From: Halovivax gelatinilyticus
Lineage (GTDB): Archaea > Halobacteriota > Halobacteria > Halobacteriales > Natrialbaceae
Reading direction: 5' to 3'
Length of the DNA: 64,000 bases
Assembly: GCF_024300625.1 (NCBI RefSeq)
Contig: NZ_CP101322.1
Coordinates: 137,992-201,991, forward strand
The notes beneath the pieces were generated by a model. It made no database searches. It saw only the letters and a program-made list of their open reading frames with translations, and was not told the DNA's origin. The translations under genes and the position numbers were made by a program. Below, piece after piece: positions 53,222 through 61,417 of the stretch (position 1 is the stretch's first letter; every line of letters starts with the position of its first letter).

Positions 53222-54397
53222 TCAGGCTACCAGCACACCACTCTCGTCGTACAGGTAGGCGTCTTCGTCGGCGAACGTCAGGTAGACCGGATCGTCGCGC
53301 TCGAGGTCGGTATCACTCACCTTGGCGTTGACCACCTGATCGTTTACCGAGACGTTGACCAGCACGTACTCGCCGAGCGGTTCGATCGTATCGACCGTGC
53401 CGGAAATTACGTTCCCATTCGTCGGTTTCTCGGTCCGTACATCGAGATCTTCCGGACGAACGCCGAGCGACAGCACGTTCGCTCCGGCCGGCTCCCCGTC
53501 TGCTTCGACGGGAACCGCTTGCGCGTCTCGATCGTCACCGCCGGCCTCCGACCGACCGCCGGCCTGAACGAGCTCTCGCTGGCGACTCTCCCCACCCGAG
53601 AGCGACCGGTGTTCGACGGTTCCCGCTTCGCCGATGTCGATCGATCCGTTTCGTCGCGTTCCCTCGAACAAATTCATCGGTGGCATGCCGATGAATCGTG
53701 CGACCCACGCCGTTCTGGGGCGCTCGTACAGTTCTTGTGGTGGAGCCAACTGTCTGATCGTCCCCCGGTCCATGACCGCAACCCGATCGGCCATCCCCAT
53801 CGCTTCCTCCTGGTTGTGGGTGACGTACACGGTCGTGATGTCGAGTTCGTTCTGGAGGCGTTTCAGCTCGATCCGCATCTCCTGGCGCAGTTTCGCGTCC
53901 AGGTTCGACAGCGGTTCGTCGAGCAGGAAGACCGACGGCTCTCGCACGATCGCTCGGGCCAGGGCGACGCGCTGGCGCTGCCCACCGGAGAGTTCCGCCG
54001 GCGGTTTGTCGACCTGATCTTCGATGTGTAACAGTTCCGTGGCCTCGGCGACCCGTTCGTCGCGATCGTCGGGCGCCATTCCGCGGACTTTCAGCGGATA
54101 TTCGATGTTCCCCTTGACCGTCATGTGGGGGTATAACGCGTAGTTCTGAAACACCATCGCGACGTTTCTGGCGCTCGGCGACCAGCCGTCGACGCGCTGG
54201 TCATCGAAGTAGATCTCGCCCTCCGAGGGTTGTTCGAGCCCGGCGATCAGTCGTAACGCCGTGGTCTTCCCACATCCGGACGGCCCGAGAAAGACGAGGA
54301 ACTCGCCGTCCTCGATGTCGAGATTCAGCTTGTAATTCGCGACGGTCTCGCCGCCGTCGTAATACTTGCTGACATCGTTCAACGAGATGTGGGTCAT
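53222..54397 (-). CDS. ABC importer ATPase, MalK/UgpC type
   Basis: A 391-residue ATPase. Walker A is GPSGCGKTT, the Q-loop VFQNYALYPHMTV, the signature ELSGGQRQRVALARAI, Walker B VFLLDEPLSNLDAKLR. The C-terminal TOBE part (NVLSLGVRPEDLDVRTE) carries an insert of about 50 residues near 255-305, with a second LSGGESRQRE string that is not a functional signature. The start at 54397 (MTHISLNDVSKYY) is the family start. It is first in the minus-strand operon behind the palindrome at 54434-54453. Confidence 0.93.
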   Translation of the reverse strand: MTHISLNDVSKYYDGGETVANYKLNLDIEDGEFLVFLGPSGCGKTTALRLIAGLEQPSEGEIYFDDQRVDGWSPSARNVAMVFQNYALYPHMTVKGNIEYPLKVRGMAPDDRDERVAEATELLHIEDQVDKPPAELSGGQRQRVALARAIVREPSVFLLDEPLSNLDAKLRQEMRIELKRLQNELDITTVYVTHNQEEAMGMADRVAVMDRGTIRQLAPPQELYERPRTAWVARFIGMPPMNLFEGTRRNGSIDIGEAGTVEHRSLSGGESRQRELVQAGGRSEAGGDDRDAQAVPVEADGEPAGANVLSLGVRPEDLDVRTEKPTNGNVISGTVDTIEPLGEYVLVNVSVNDQVVNAKVSDTDLERDDPVYLTFADEDAYLYDESGVLVA

Positions 54398-54433
54398 CGA
54401 TCCCAATGTAACGGTTCTCACCGGCATTAATGC
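54398..54433 (-). promoter_or_regulatory. Predicted 5' leader of the ABC operon
   Basis: TATA at about 54456-54462 predicts transcription start near 54432, which gives a leader of about 35 nt before the ATG at 54397. No Shine-Dalgarno is obvious in it. Confidence 0.4.
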
Positions 54434-54453
54434 TACCAAATTGTCATTTGGTA
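54434..54453. promoter_or_regulatory. Palindromic operator of the sugar ABC operon
   Basis: TACCAAAT-TGTC-ATTTGGTA is a perfect 8-bp inverted repeat with a 4-base spacer. It lies between the minus-strand TATA element (atatatcat at about 54454-54463) and the predicted start site. A protein bound here would block initiation, so a repressor is the natural reading. It does not match the TACT-N7/8-GAGTA motif reported for TrmB. Confidence 0.7.
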
Positions 54454-54463
54454 TGATATATCC

Positions 54464-54809
54464 GGTTGAACGCTCAGTTTCTAGTGACCGACGGCGATCG
54501 AGATGGGACCGGTCGACGGTGTAGACGAAGGCTATTTTTGTCGTTCATCCCGTGAAACGGCCGTTTTCGACACGTTCGACACAGTCACTGACGCCACTTA
54601 CTGCGAAGTAATCCGACGCCGCCGTTGTCGGTCTCCGATCAACCGTCCGTTACCGGAATGTACAACCGTTCATAGTTGTTCGCTGTAGTACAACCTTATT
54701 TGATTGTTCCATCGGCGTTTCGAGTCGGAGGTCGGTGTTAAACAACCCATAGATATTGTATTCTGAGTAACAACGCTTTTCCATTGTGGCTACGATCCAC
54801 GGACGAACG
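54464..54809. other. Divergent region upstream of satD, with repeats
   Basis: The region has no supported gene. The octamer GTACAACC occurs at 54660-54667 and 54688-54695, a 28-bp spacing, and GTTGT at 54675-54679 is inverted relative to ACAAC at 54662-54666. AT-rich DNA follows (aaacaacccatagatattgtattc, about 54740-54763), and a TATA-like gcttttcc sits 30-35 nt before the satD ATG. These could be regulator sites. Confidence 0.4.
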
Positions 54810-55487
54810 ATGACCGCAGAATCCGCCCCCGGTGGGGATCGGTACGTCGTCCTCGGCGACGTCGTCGACTCCAGATCGATAACAGAGCGAGATCGGTTTC
54901 GCGAGACGTTTGCCGAAGCGCGCGAACGAGTCGCCCGCCGGTACGAGTCGGCGTTCGTCGCCGGTCCGTCGGTGTTGAAGGGAATCGACGAGCTGGGCGG
55001 CGTCCTCTCGACGCTCGAACCCGTCTACGATATCGTCGTGACGCTACAAACCGCCCTCCATCCGCACGCGATCAGAATCGCCGTCGCGAGCGGCGAGATC
55101 TCGGTCGGCCCCGACGGCTCCGTCGCCCAGATGGACGGCGAGGCGTTCCACCGCGCGACGGAACTGTTAGAGGCGATCGAACGTGACGGACTCAGATTCG
55201 GACTCGACACCGGTACGCACCCGCTCGATACCGCGATCGCCGGCGAAATCAACCTCCTCGTCCACGTTCGCGAGTCGTGGACCGACCGCCAGCGGGAAGT
55301 CGTCACGCGCTACGAACGCGCGCCGACCCAGCGGGCCGTCGCCAGCGAGTTAGAAATCAGCCAACAAGCCGTCTCGAACGTCCTCCAGAGCGCGTCGTGG
55401 CCGCTCGTCGAGACGATCGAAGGACGGCTTCGTGAGACGCTGACCGATCACCCGGCCGATCGGGCCGCCGGGGGTGAACAGAGATGA
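54810..55487 (+). CDS. SatD-family protein
   Basis: A 225-residue protein. The first part has the SatD start RYVVLGDVVDSRSITERDRF and RIAVASGEISVGPDGSVAQMDGEAFHRATELL. The C-terminus is a helix-turn-helix (RYERAPTQRAVASELEISQQAVSNVLQSA). Bacterial SatD proteins are regulators or effectors near acid- or stress-related membrane proteins; the biochemical role is not settled. The ATG at 54810 is preferred to the GTG at 54786. The downstream gene overlaps by 4 bases. Confidence 0.78.
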   Translation: MTAESAPGGDRYVVLGDVVDSRSITERDRFRETFAEARERVARRYESAFVAGPSVLKGIDELGGVLSTLEPVYDIVVTLQTALHPHAIRIAVASGEISVGPDGSVAQMDGEAFHRATELLEAIERDGLRFGLDTGTHPLDTAIAGEINLLVHVRESWTDRQREVVTRYERAPTQRAVASELEISQQAVSNVLQSASWPLVETIEGRLRETLTDHPADRAAGGEQR

Positions 55488-55891
55488 TACCGGATGGCCT
55501 CCTGCCGGTCGTCGTCCCGAACAACGTCGTCACGGTCCTCGTGGTCCTTGGCGGCTACGGATTGTTGCTCGCGACCAGCGGCTGGGTCGTCAAACGGTCG
55601 CTCGCGTGGGCCGACGACGCTTACCCCGGATCGGTCACCGAGACGGATCGAGACATCGGTACGATCGTCGGCAAGACCGAGAACGTGTTGCTACTGACGT
55701 TCGTACTCGCGGGGGCGTACGCGGCGCTCGCGATCGTCTTCGCCGCAAAGAGCATCGTCCGGAGCGACGACATGAAGAACAACAGCCTCTTTTATCTCGC
55801 CGGGACGCTCGTCAACGTCACGTACTCCGTTGTCGTCGGCATCGCCCTTCGTCTTCTGCTCGGGGGCGGAATCGCCCAGCCGGTGTTCTAA
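55484..55891 (+). CDS. Small membrane protein paired with SatD
   Basis: A 135-residue membrane protein with about four helices (NVVTVLVVLGGYGLLLATSG, ENVLLLTFVLAGAYAALAIVF, LFYLAGTLVNVTYSVVVGIAL). It begins at an ATG overlapping the satD stop (ATGA), so the two are coupled. The pairing of SatD with a small membrane protein (DUF3307-like in bacteria) recurs in other genomes, from general knowledge; this protein's own family I cannot confirm. Confidence 0.72.
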   Translation: MIPDGLLPVVVPNNVVTVLVVLGGYGLLLATSGWVVKRSLAWADDAYPGSVTETDRDIGTIVGKTENVLLLTFVLAGAYAALAIVFAAKSIVRSDDMKNNSLFYLAGTLVNVTYSVVVGIALRLLLGGGIAQPVF

Positions 55892-55943
55892 CCGGCCGCG
55901 ATCGAAATCGATAGCCCTCACCGACGGAGTGTCCCGAAGGGAC

Positions 55944-56453
55944 TTACAGCTCTCGCCGTCGCCCCTTGGGAACGAGCGACCTGAGTTCGCCGTAGACGTA
56001 CAGACCGACGCCGATCGGTTCGGGCGAACCGCCCACCTCGTGAGACGCGATCAGGTAACCCCAGTCGCCGTCCCACTCTAGTTCCTGATCGTCGCCGGCG
56101 ACGAAGCGCGCGGCGGCGTCCGCGTCGAGGTCGATCACGCACGCCGTCGCGTGGTGTCCGAACCGCTGGACGAAGTCCGTCGTCGGCTTCCAGTGTTCCT
56201 GGCGCGTCCGCAGGCACGTCATGCCGATCGCCTCGATCTCGATCGGATCGGGCGCTTCGCCCGCGTAGATCCAGACCTTCCCGGCCCCTTTCTCCCAGAA
56301 CGTGAACTCGTCGAACGTCTCGGGCGGTATCGCGAACCGATCCTCGAAGTACTCGAGTACCTCCCGCCGGGAGACGCGACCCTCGACCGTCCGGTCATCG
56401 GGCGTCTCGGGCAGCCGATCGAACCGTCGTCCCACGTTCGACTCCTCGCCCAT
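55944..56453 (-). CDS. Partner protein of RNA m5C methyltransferase, PUA-like
   Basis: A 169-residue protein: VSRREVLEYFEDRFAIPPETF, FTFWEKGAGKVWIYAGEA, IEAIGMTCLRTRQEHWKPTTDFVQRFG, and LVPKGRRREL at the end. The arrangement resembles the N1-extension and PUA-like parts that flank the catalytic domain in RsmB/RsmF-type enzymes. Its ATG shares one base with the stop of the methyltransferase gene (TGATG). I infer that the two proteins act as one split enzyme on rRNA or tRNA. Confidence 0.6.
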   Translation of the reverse strand: MGEESNVGRRFDRLPETPDDRTVEGRVSRREVLEYFEDRFAIPPETFDEFTFWEKGAGKVWIYAGEAPDPIEIEAIGMTCLRTRQEHWKPTTDFVQRFGHHATACVIDLDADAAARFVAGDDQELEWDGDWGYLIASHEVGGSPEPIGVGLYVYGELRSLVPKGRRREL

Positions 56454-57361
56454 CAGTCGGTCACCTCGAGTTTCGCGACGAAGAACCCGCCGGTGTCGTT
56501 GTGGTGGGGGTAGATCCGAGCGGTTTCAGCGAGCGACGGATCGTACGTCTCGCCGTTCCACTCGGTCACCCCGGGCGCGTGATCGAGCGGTACATCGAGC
56601 GAAACCACCTCGCACGCCTCCTCGGCTACGACGTGATCGACCACCGCCTCGTTCTCCTCCGGCGCGAACGTACACGTCGAGTAGACGATCGTGCCGCCGG
56701 GCCGGGTCGCCTGGACGGCCCGCCGGAGGATCCCCTTCTGGATCCCGGCGACCGAGCGAACGTGGCCGAGCGACCACTCGTCGAACGCGTCGGGGTTCTT
56801 CCTGATCGTCCCCTCACAGGAACACGGAACGTCGACCAGCGCCCGGTCGAACGCGTCGAAGTCGAACGGCGAAAGCGAGAAGTTCCGCGCGTCGGCGTTC
56901 GTCACCGCAAGCGAGGTGGCCCCGAGGCGCTCGGCGTTGAACCGAAGCGCCGAGAGCCGACCGAGGTTGTTGTCGTTCGCCACGACCGTCCCGCGGTCGT
57001 CCATCAGCGCGGCGAGCTGGGTGGTCTTGCCCCCAGGCGCGGCGCAACTGTCCCAGATCCGCTCGCCGGGTCGCGGATCGAGGACGATCGCCGGAACGAT
57101 CGAGACCTCCTCCTGGCCGTGGGTGAACCCGTGAAACGACGCCCACGTCGATCCCGGCGAATCAGTCTCCAGCCGGAGGACGCGGTCGTCCCACTCGGCC
57201 TGCTCGAACTCGACGCCCTCCTCGGCGAGGACCGCCATCGCGCGCTCGGGCGTCGCCTTGATCGTGTTGACCCGGACGGTCGATCCGAGCGGGCGCTCGC
57301 AGGCGGCGACGAACGCGTCGAAGTCGTCGACGATCGACCGGTACCGCTCGAGTGGCTCCAT
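56453..57361 (-). CDS. NOL1/NOP2/Sun-family RNA (cytosine-5) methyltransferase
   Basis: A 302-residue methyltransferase. SAM-binding is WDSCAAPGGKTTQLAALM; the catalytic cysteines are in DVPCSCEGTIRKN (motif IV) and VYSTCTFAPEENE (motif VI). It lacks the C-terminal PUA domain of many family members, and the adjacent gene may supply that function. The start at 57361 (MEPLERYRSIVDDFD) is at the family position. The target RNA cannot be told. Confidence 0.88.
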   Translation of the reverse strand: MEPLERYRSIVDDFDAFVAACERPLGSTVRVNTIKATPERAMAVLAEEGVEFEQAEWDDRVLRLETDSPGSTWASFHGFTHGQEEVSIVPAIVLDPRPGERIWDSCAAPGGKTTQLAALMDDRGTVVANDNNLGRLSALRFNAERLGATSLAVTNADARNFSLSPFDFDAFDRALVDVPCSCEGTIRKNPDAFDEWSLGHVRSVAGIQKGILRRAVQATRPGGTIVYSTCTFAPEENEAVVDHVVAEEACEVVSLDVPLDHAPGVTEWNGETYDPSLAETARIYPHHNDTGGFFVAKLEVTD

Positions 57362-57545
57362 CTACCGGAGATTCAGCCGGGTCGCGCTTGTGGGTTTCGA
57401 AGTCCCGAAACGACGGAGGTCAGGACGGGACGAGCGGAACGGACGGCGGTGGGCGAGAGTCGTTCGAATCGCGGTTGCGACGTCGCCGAGAACCGAGTCG
57501 TGGTAAATCGAGAGACGTATGGTGGACGACGAACGGAGGGTGCCC

Positions 57546-58982
57546 ATGGAAACCGCCCTCCCGCTCGCGAACCGGTCGGCCACCGAACTCGCGGCTTCGA
57601 TCCGTCGCGGCGAGACGACGGCGACGGACGTCGTCGAGGCGCATCTCGACCGAATCGAGGCCGTCGACGAGACGATACACGCCTTCGTCACCATCACCGC
57701 CGACGCGGCTCGCGAGGCCGCCGCCGACGCCGACCGGGCCGTAGCGGAGAACGACGATCTCGGGCCGCTCCACGGAGTCCCGGTCGCCCTGAAGGACCTC
57801 GGCTCGACGAAAGCGGGCGTCAGAAACACGTGCGGCACGGCGCTGTTCGCAGACAACGTCGCCGACCGGACGTCGGCGATCGTCGAGCGGCTCGAAGCGG
57901 CGGGCGCGATCGTGATCGGGACGACCAACGCGCCGGCGTTCGGGCACAAGGGTACGACGACGAACGAACTGATCGGTCCAACCGCCTCGCCCGTCGATCC
58001 CGCACTCAACGCCGGCGGCTCCTCCGGGGGCTCGGCCGCCGCGGTCGGCGCCGGTATGGTGCCGATCGCGACCGGCAGCGACGCCGGCGGCTCGCTTCGC
58101 ATTCCCGCTGCCGGTTGCGGCGTCTACACCATCAAGCCGACGATGGGCGTCGTCCCCGACGACAAGCGACCCTCCACGTTCGGGCGATCGATCCATCACT
58201 CGACGAAGGGGCCGCTGGCGCGAACCGTCGCGGACGCCGCGGCGATGCTCGACGTGATGGCCGGCCCGCACCCGGCCGACCCGCACAGCGCCCCGATCGA
58301 AACGGAGTACGCGAAGGCACTCGACGACTCGATCGAGGAGTGGCAGATCGCCTACAGCCCCGATCTGGACGTCTTCCCCGTCGAAGAGCGCGTTCGATCG
58401 GTCGTCGAAGACGCCCTCTCCGCGTTCGAAGCGGCGGGTGCGACCGTCGAAACGGTCCGGCTCGGTCACGGGTATACGATGGACGAACTCGCAGACGCCG
58501 TCGTTCCGACGTTCACCACGGCCCTCTCCGATATGAACAGCAGACTCCGTGAGCGCCAGGGAATCGATCTTCGAGACCACGCCGACGAGGTCGCAGAAAG
58601 CCTCCTAGCGATGATCGACGCGGGCGAGACGTTCGACACCGCCGACGTCGCCCGAACCGGAATCGCCAGGACGGCGATGTTCGACGCCGTCCAGGACGTG
58701 CTCGTCGGGTCGGCGTACGACCTCCTGGTGACGCCGACGTGTGCGCGGACGGGAATCGCCCTCGACGGTGAGCTCGCGTTCGACGAGTGGGACTTCCCGC
58801 TCACCTGGCCGTTCAACTGGACCGATCACCCGGCAGCGTCGATCCCCGCAGGGACGACCGACGAGGGATACCCGGTCGGCCTCCAGCTCGTCGGCCGGCG
58901 ATTCGACGAGGCGAGGGTTCTGGCCGCGAGCGCCGCGTTCGAACGGCAGCGACCGTGGCCGACCCCGTACGAGGGAGTCTGA
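57546..58982 (+). CDS. Amidase, amidase-signature family
   Basis: A 478-residue amidase. The Ser-cisSer-Lys triad is visible: Lys in VALKDLGSTKAGV, the signature GGSSGGSAAAVGAGM and GSDAGGSLRIPAA with the nucleophile Ser. It resembles GatA, but no gatB or gatC is near, and GatA is normally encoded with them, so a general amidase is more likely. The ATG at 57546 is favoured because GGAGGG ends 6 nt upstream; an in-frame ATG at 57519 would add nine residues. Confidence 0.85.
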   Translation: METALPLANRSATELAASIRRGETTATDVVEAHLDRIEAVDETIHAFVTITADAAREAAADADRAVAENDDLGPLHGVPVALKDLGSTKAGVRNTCGTALFADNVADRTSAIVERLEAAGAIVIGTTNAPAFGHKGTTTNELIGPTASPVDPALNAGGSSGGSAAAVGAGMVPIATGSDAGGSLRIPAAGCGVYTIKPTMGVVPDDKRPSTFGRSIHHSTKGPLARTVADAAAMLDVMAGPHPADPHSAPIETEYAKALDDSIEEWQIAYSPDLDVFPVEERVRSVVEDALSAFEAAGATVETVRLGHGYTMDELADAVVPTFTTALSDMNSRLRERQGIDLRDHADEVAESLLAMIDAGETFDTADVARTGIARTAMFDAVQDVLVGSAYDLLVTPTCARTGIALDGELAFDEWDFPLTWPFNWTDHPAASIPAGTTDEGYPVGLQLVGRRFDEARVLAASAAFERQRPWPTPYEGV

Positions 58983-59059
58983 CGATCGGAGCGGCTCACG
59001 ACGTGCGTTTGCATACCGAGACCACACCCCTTACGCCGATCGAACCGTGAGAGACTGCT

Positions 59060-59899
59060 ATGACTCTCGATGAGACGATCGACGCGAGCGACTGTCCCAC
59101 GGCCTCCGGAATGCCGATGCTCGGGCTCGGAACCTGGCAGAACACCGATCCGGCCCAATGTGCGAAAAGCGTACAGACGGCCCTCGAGCTGGGCTATCGA
59201 CACGTCGACACGGCGCAGGCGTACGGCAACGAAGAAGCGGTCGGCGAGGGAATCGACCGATCATCCGTCGACCGGGAGTCGGTCTTTCTCGCGACGAAGA
59301 TCTGGACGGAAAACCTCGCACCCGAGGACGTGAAGACGACCGCCCGCGAGAGCCTGGACCGACTGGGCGTCGAATACGTCGATCTCCTGTACGTCCACTG
59401 GCCCGCCGGCGCGTACGATCCGAAGACGACGCTTCCCGCGTTCGAGTCGCTCGTCGACGACGACGTCACCAGGCGTATCGGCGTGAGTAACTTCCTCGCC
59501 GATCAGCTCGAAGCGGCCGTCGATCGCTGCGACGTTCCGATCTTCGCTAACCAGGTCGAACTCCACCCGCGCTTACAGCAACCAGACCTCCGCGAGACCT
59601 GCGAGCGCCTCGACGTCGAGATCGTTGCCTACTCACCGCTGGCGCGCGGCGACGTCTTCGACGAGCCGGTCCTCCAGGAAATTGCCACAGACCGTGGGGT
59701 CTCGCCCGCCCAGGTGAGTCTCGCGTGGCTCCGAGATGCCGGCATCACGGCGATACCGAAGGCCACGAGCGAAGATCACATCGCGGACAACTGGGGGTCA
59801 CTCGACCTCGAACTCGACGACGCGACGATCGACCGAATCGCCGACGTCGATCGCGGCGAACGCGTTGTCGATCCGGATTTCGGCCCCTGGAACCAGTGA
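59060..59899 (+). CDS. Aldo/keto reductase
   Basis: A 279-residue AKR. Catalytic tetrad: Asp in HVDTAQAYGNE, with Tyr in the same string, Lys in FLATKIWTENL and His in LLYVHWPAG. IGVSNFLADQLEA and VAYSPLARGDVFDEP follow, and AIPKATSEDHIADNW binds the NADP phosphate. The substrate is unknown. It is 77 bases after the amidase, but a separate promoter cannot be excluded. Confidence 0.9.
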   Translation: MTLDETIDASDCPTASGMPMLGLGTWQNTDPAQCAKSVQTALELGYRHVDTAQAYGNEEAVGEGIDRSSVDRESVFLATKIWTENLAPEDVKTTARESLDRLGVEYVDLLYVHWPAGAYDPKTTLPAFESLVDDDVTRRIGVSNFLADQLEAAVDRCDVPIFANQVELHPRLQQPDLRETCERLDVEIVAYSPLARGDVFDEPVLQEIATDRGVSPAQVSLAWLRDAGITAIPKATSEDHIADNWGSLDLELDDATIDRIADVDRGERVVDPDFGPWNQ

Positions 59900-59997
59900 G
59901 CCGCCGGCTCGCAGCGGATTGGTCGGCTTGACGCGTAATGATGGCGACGGAGAAATACACAGGAAAGTTTACGGTACGTCGGTCGCAGGAAACGGAT

Positions 59998-60762
59998 ATG
60001 TCTACCCACGCTGGAACGACGAACCGGGCCGGGCTGATCGGCGCGGTGAAGTTCGACCTCGCGAGGCTCCACGGCGCGTGGATGGAGGTATTCTTCCCCC
60101 GCCAGCGCGGGCGCGGCCACTCCGTCATGGGCAAGTGGAAGCCGGAGACGTTCCCGCAGGCGCTCGGCTACTACAGCTGGTACGTAGTCGGTGCCCTCGG
60201 GCTCTTCTTGCTGTACCCGCTCGCCGTGTTCGGCCTCGCGACCAGGTTCTACGCATCGAAACTCGACTCGACCGCAACCCGCCTCGGCATCGTCGGCGTC
60301 ACGCTCGTCGCAATCGTCGTCTGGGGACTGCTTTCCGTCCTGGCGTACTTCGAACTCCCCTGGAACTCGTTCCTCGCGATCGCCGCTGCGAGTAGCGTCG
60401 CCGTCGTCTCGACCACGCTCGCCGCCGTCTGTTCGAAATACGGCGGGCGCGCCGTCACCGTCCTCTTCGCGTATCCGTTCGCGATGACGGCGCTCTTCTT
60501 ACCGCCGGTCGTCGCGGCCCTCGTGACGCCGTCGCTCGAACCGCACGTGCTCGAACCCAGTTACGACTTCGCCGCGTGGCTGCTCGACAACGTGCTCTTC
60601 GTCGGGGGCGTCAACGAATTCCTGAGAGAGAGTTTCGATCTCGAGGGTGGGGCCTACGCCGCGATGTGGTTCGGCTTCGCCGTCTCTACCGGCTGGCTGT
60701 TCGGCCTGCTCGTCTCGCTCGCGAACCTCGTGCGCCCGTCGCCCGACGACGGAGACGAGTAG
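59998..60762 (+). CDS. Yip1-like multi-pass membrane protein
   Basis: A 254-residue protein with a cytoplasmic N-terminus containing an FFPRQRGRGHSVMGKWKPETF loop and about six transmembrane segments (LGLFLLYPLAVFGLATRF, GIVGVTLVAIVVWGLLSVL, FLAIAAASSVAVVSTTLAAVC, TVLFAYPFAMTALFLPPVVAALV, FGFAVSTGWLFGLLVSLANLV). The pattern fits the Yip1 superfamily. A TATA-like gtttacgg lies about 27 nt before the ATG at 59998, which favours it over 59938. The function is unknown. Confidence 0.68.
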   Translation: MSTHAGTTNRAGLIGAVKFDLARLHGAWMEVFFPRQRGRGHSVMGKWKPETFPQALGYYSWYVVGALGLFLLYPLAVFGLATRFYASKLDSTATRLGIVGVTLVAIVVWGLLSVLAYFELPWNSFLAIAAASSVAVVSTTLAAVCSKYGGRAVTVLFAYPFAMTALFLPPVVAALVTPSLEPHVLEPSYDFAAWLLDNVLFVGGVNEFLRESFDLEGGAYAAMWFGFAVSTGWLFGLLVSLANLVRPSPDDGDE

Positions 60763-60882
60763 TAGAAACCGAACGATTTCGTCAATCGAACCGGCCACCA
60801 TCACAGACGGTGCACGATTCACCGATACGCCGTCAGTTGCAGGCTGAAGACCGACCGACTTCCAGGACGTGAGGAGTGTGGA

Positions 60883-61359
60883 TCAGTCCTCGAGTTGCGC
60901 CTTCGTCCGCCGGTGACGGTCCCGGAAGACGAGTTCGAAAAACGGGTGTGCGATACCCGAGAGCCCGAGCGCACCCACCGCCGGTAGTTCGTAGTCCACG
61001 CGATCCGTGATTCGCGTCCCGCCGTCGACGGCCGTAAACCGGTGGGTGTGGATCCAGCGGTCGAACGGCCCCTCGACCATCTCGTCTCGAAACCACGCCG
61101 CATCCGTCCCGACCGCTCGATCCGTGATCAGCGCCGTCCACGAGCCCGCGGGAACGAATCCGAACGGGCTGAGCGATAGTTCGAGTCGCGAACCGACGCC
61201 GAGGTCGTCGGCCGAACCGCCAGCGGGAGCGACGACTCTGTCGACTTCGAGACCCATCCAGTTCGGCGTCACCGCCGTGAGCCCGTCGATCCCGGCGTGG
61301 AAGGCCCACACTCGATCGAAGGGAGCGTCGACCACGGTCTGGCGCTGATAGACGACCAT
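60883..61359 (-). CDS. SRPBCC-family (START-like) ligand-binding protein
   Basis: A 158-residue protein. VVDAPFDRVWAFHAGIDGLTAVTPNWMG, DEMVEGPFDRWIHTHRF and VDGGTRITDRVDYELPAVG give the Bet v 1-like/polyketide cyclase fold. It could bind a hydrophobic ligand. It starts 58 bases after the FAD oxidoreductase and on the same strand, so cotranscription is likely and a shared substrate possible. The start at 61359 (MVVYQRQTVVDAP) is used; the upstream 59 residues of open frame are basic and not part of the family. Confidence 0.8.
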   Translation of the reverse strand: MVVYQRQTVVDAPFDRVWAFHAGIDGLTAVTPNWMGLEVDRVVAPAGGSADDLGVGSRLELSLSPFGFVPAGSWTALITDRAVGTDAAWFRDEMVEGPFDRWIHTHRFTAVDGGTRITDRVDYELPAVGALGLSGIAHPFFELVFRDRHRRTKAQLED

Positions 61360-61417
61360 AGAACGTCGACACCGTCGAGCGCGAAATAACGCCACCGCCG
61401 AATCGATGACCGGAGCG

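Noticed and set aside
53222-54397. TrmB as regulator of the ABC operon
   Set aside because: The palindrome TACCAAAT-N4-ATTTGGTA does not match the TACT-N7/8-GAGTA motif.
56501-58552. 683-codon plus-strand frame
   Set aside because: Out of frame with the amidase and antisense to the methyltransferase; Arg-rich translation.
57546-58982. GatA, glutamyl-tRNA(Gln) amidotransferase subunit A
   Set aside because: No gatB/gatC nearby and no GatA-specific context; general amidase is the safer call.
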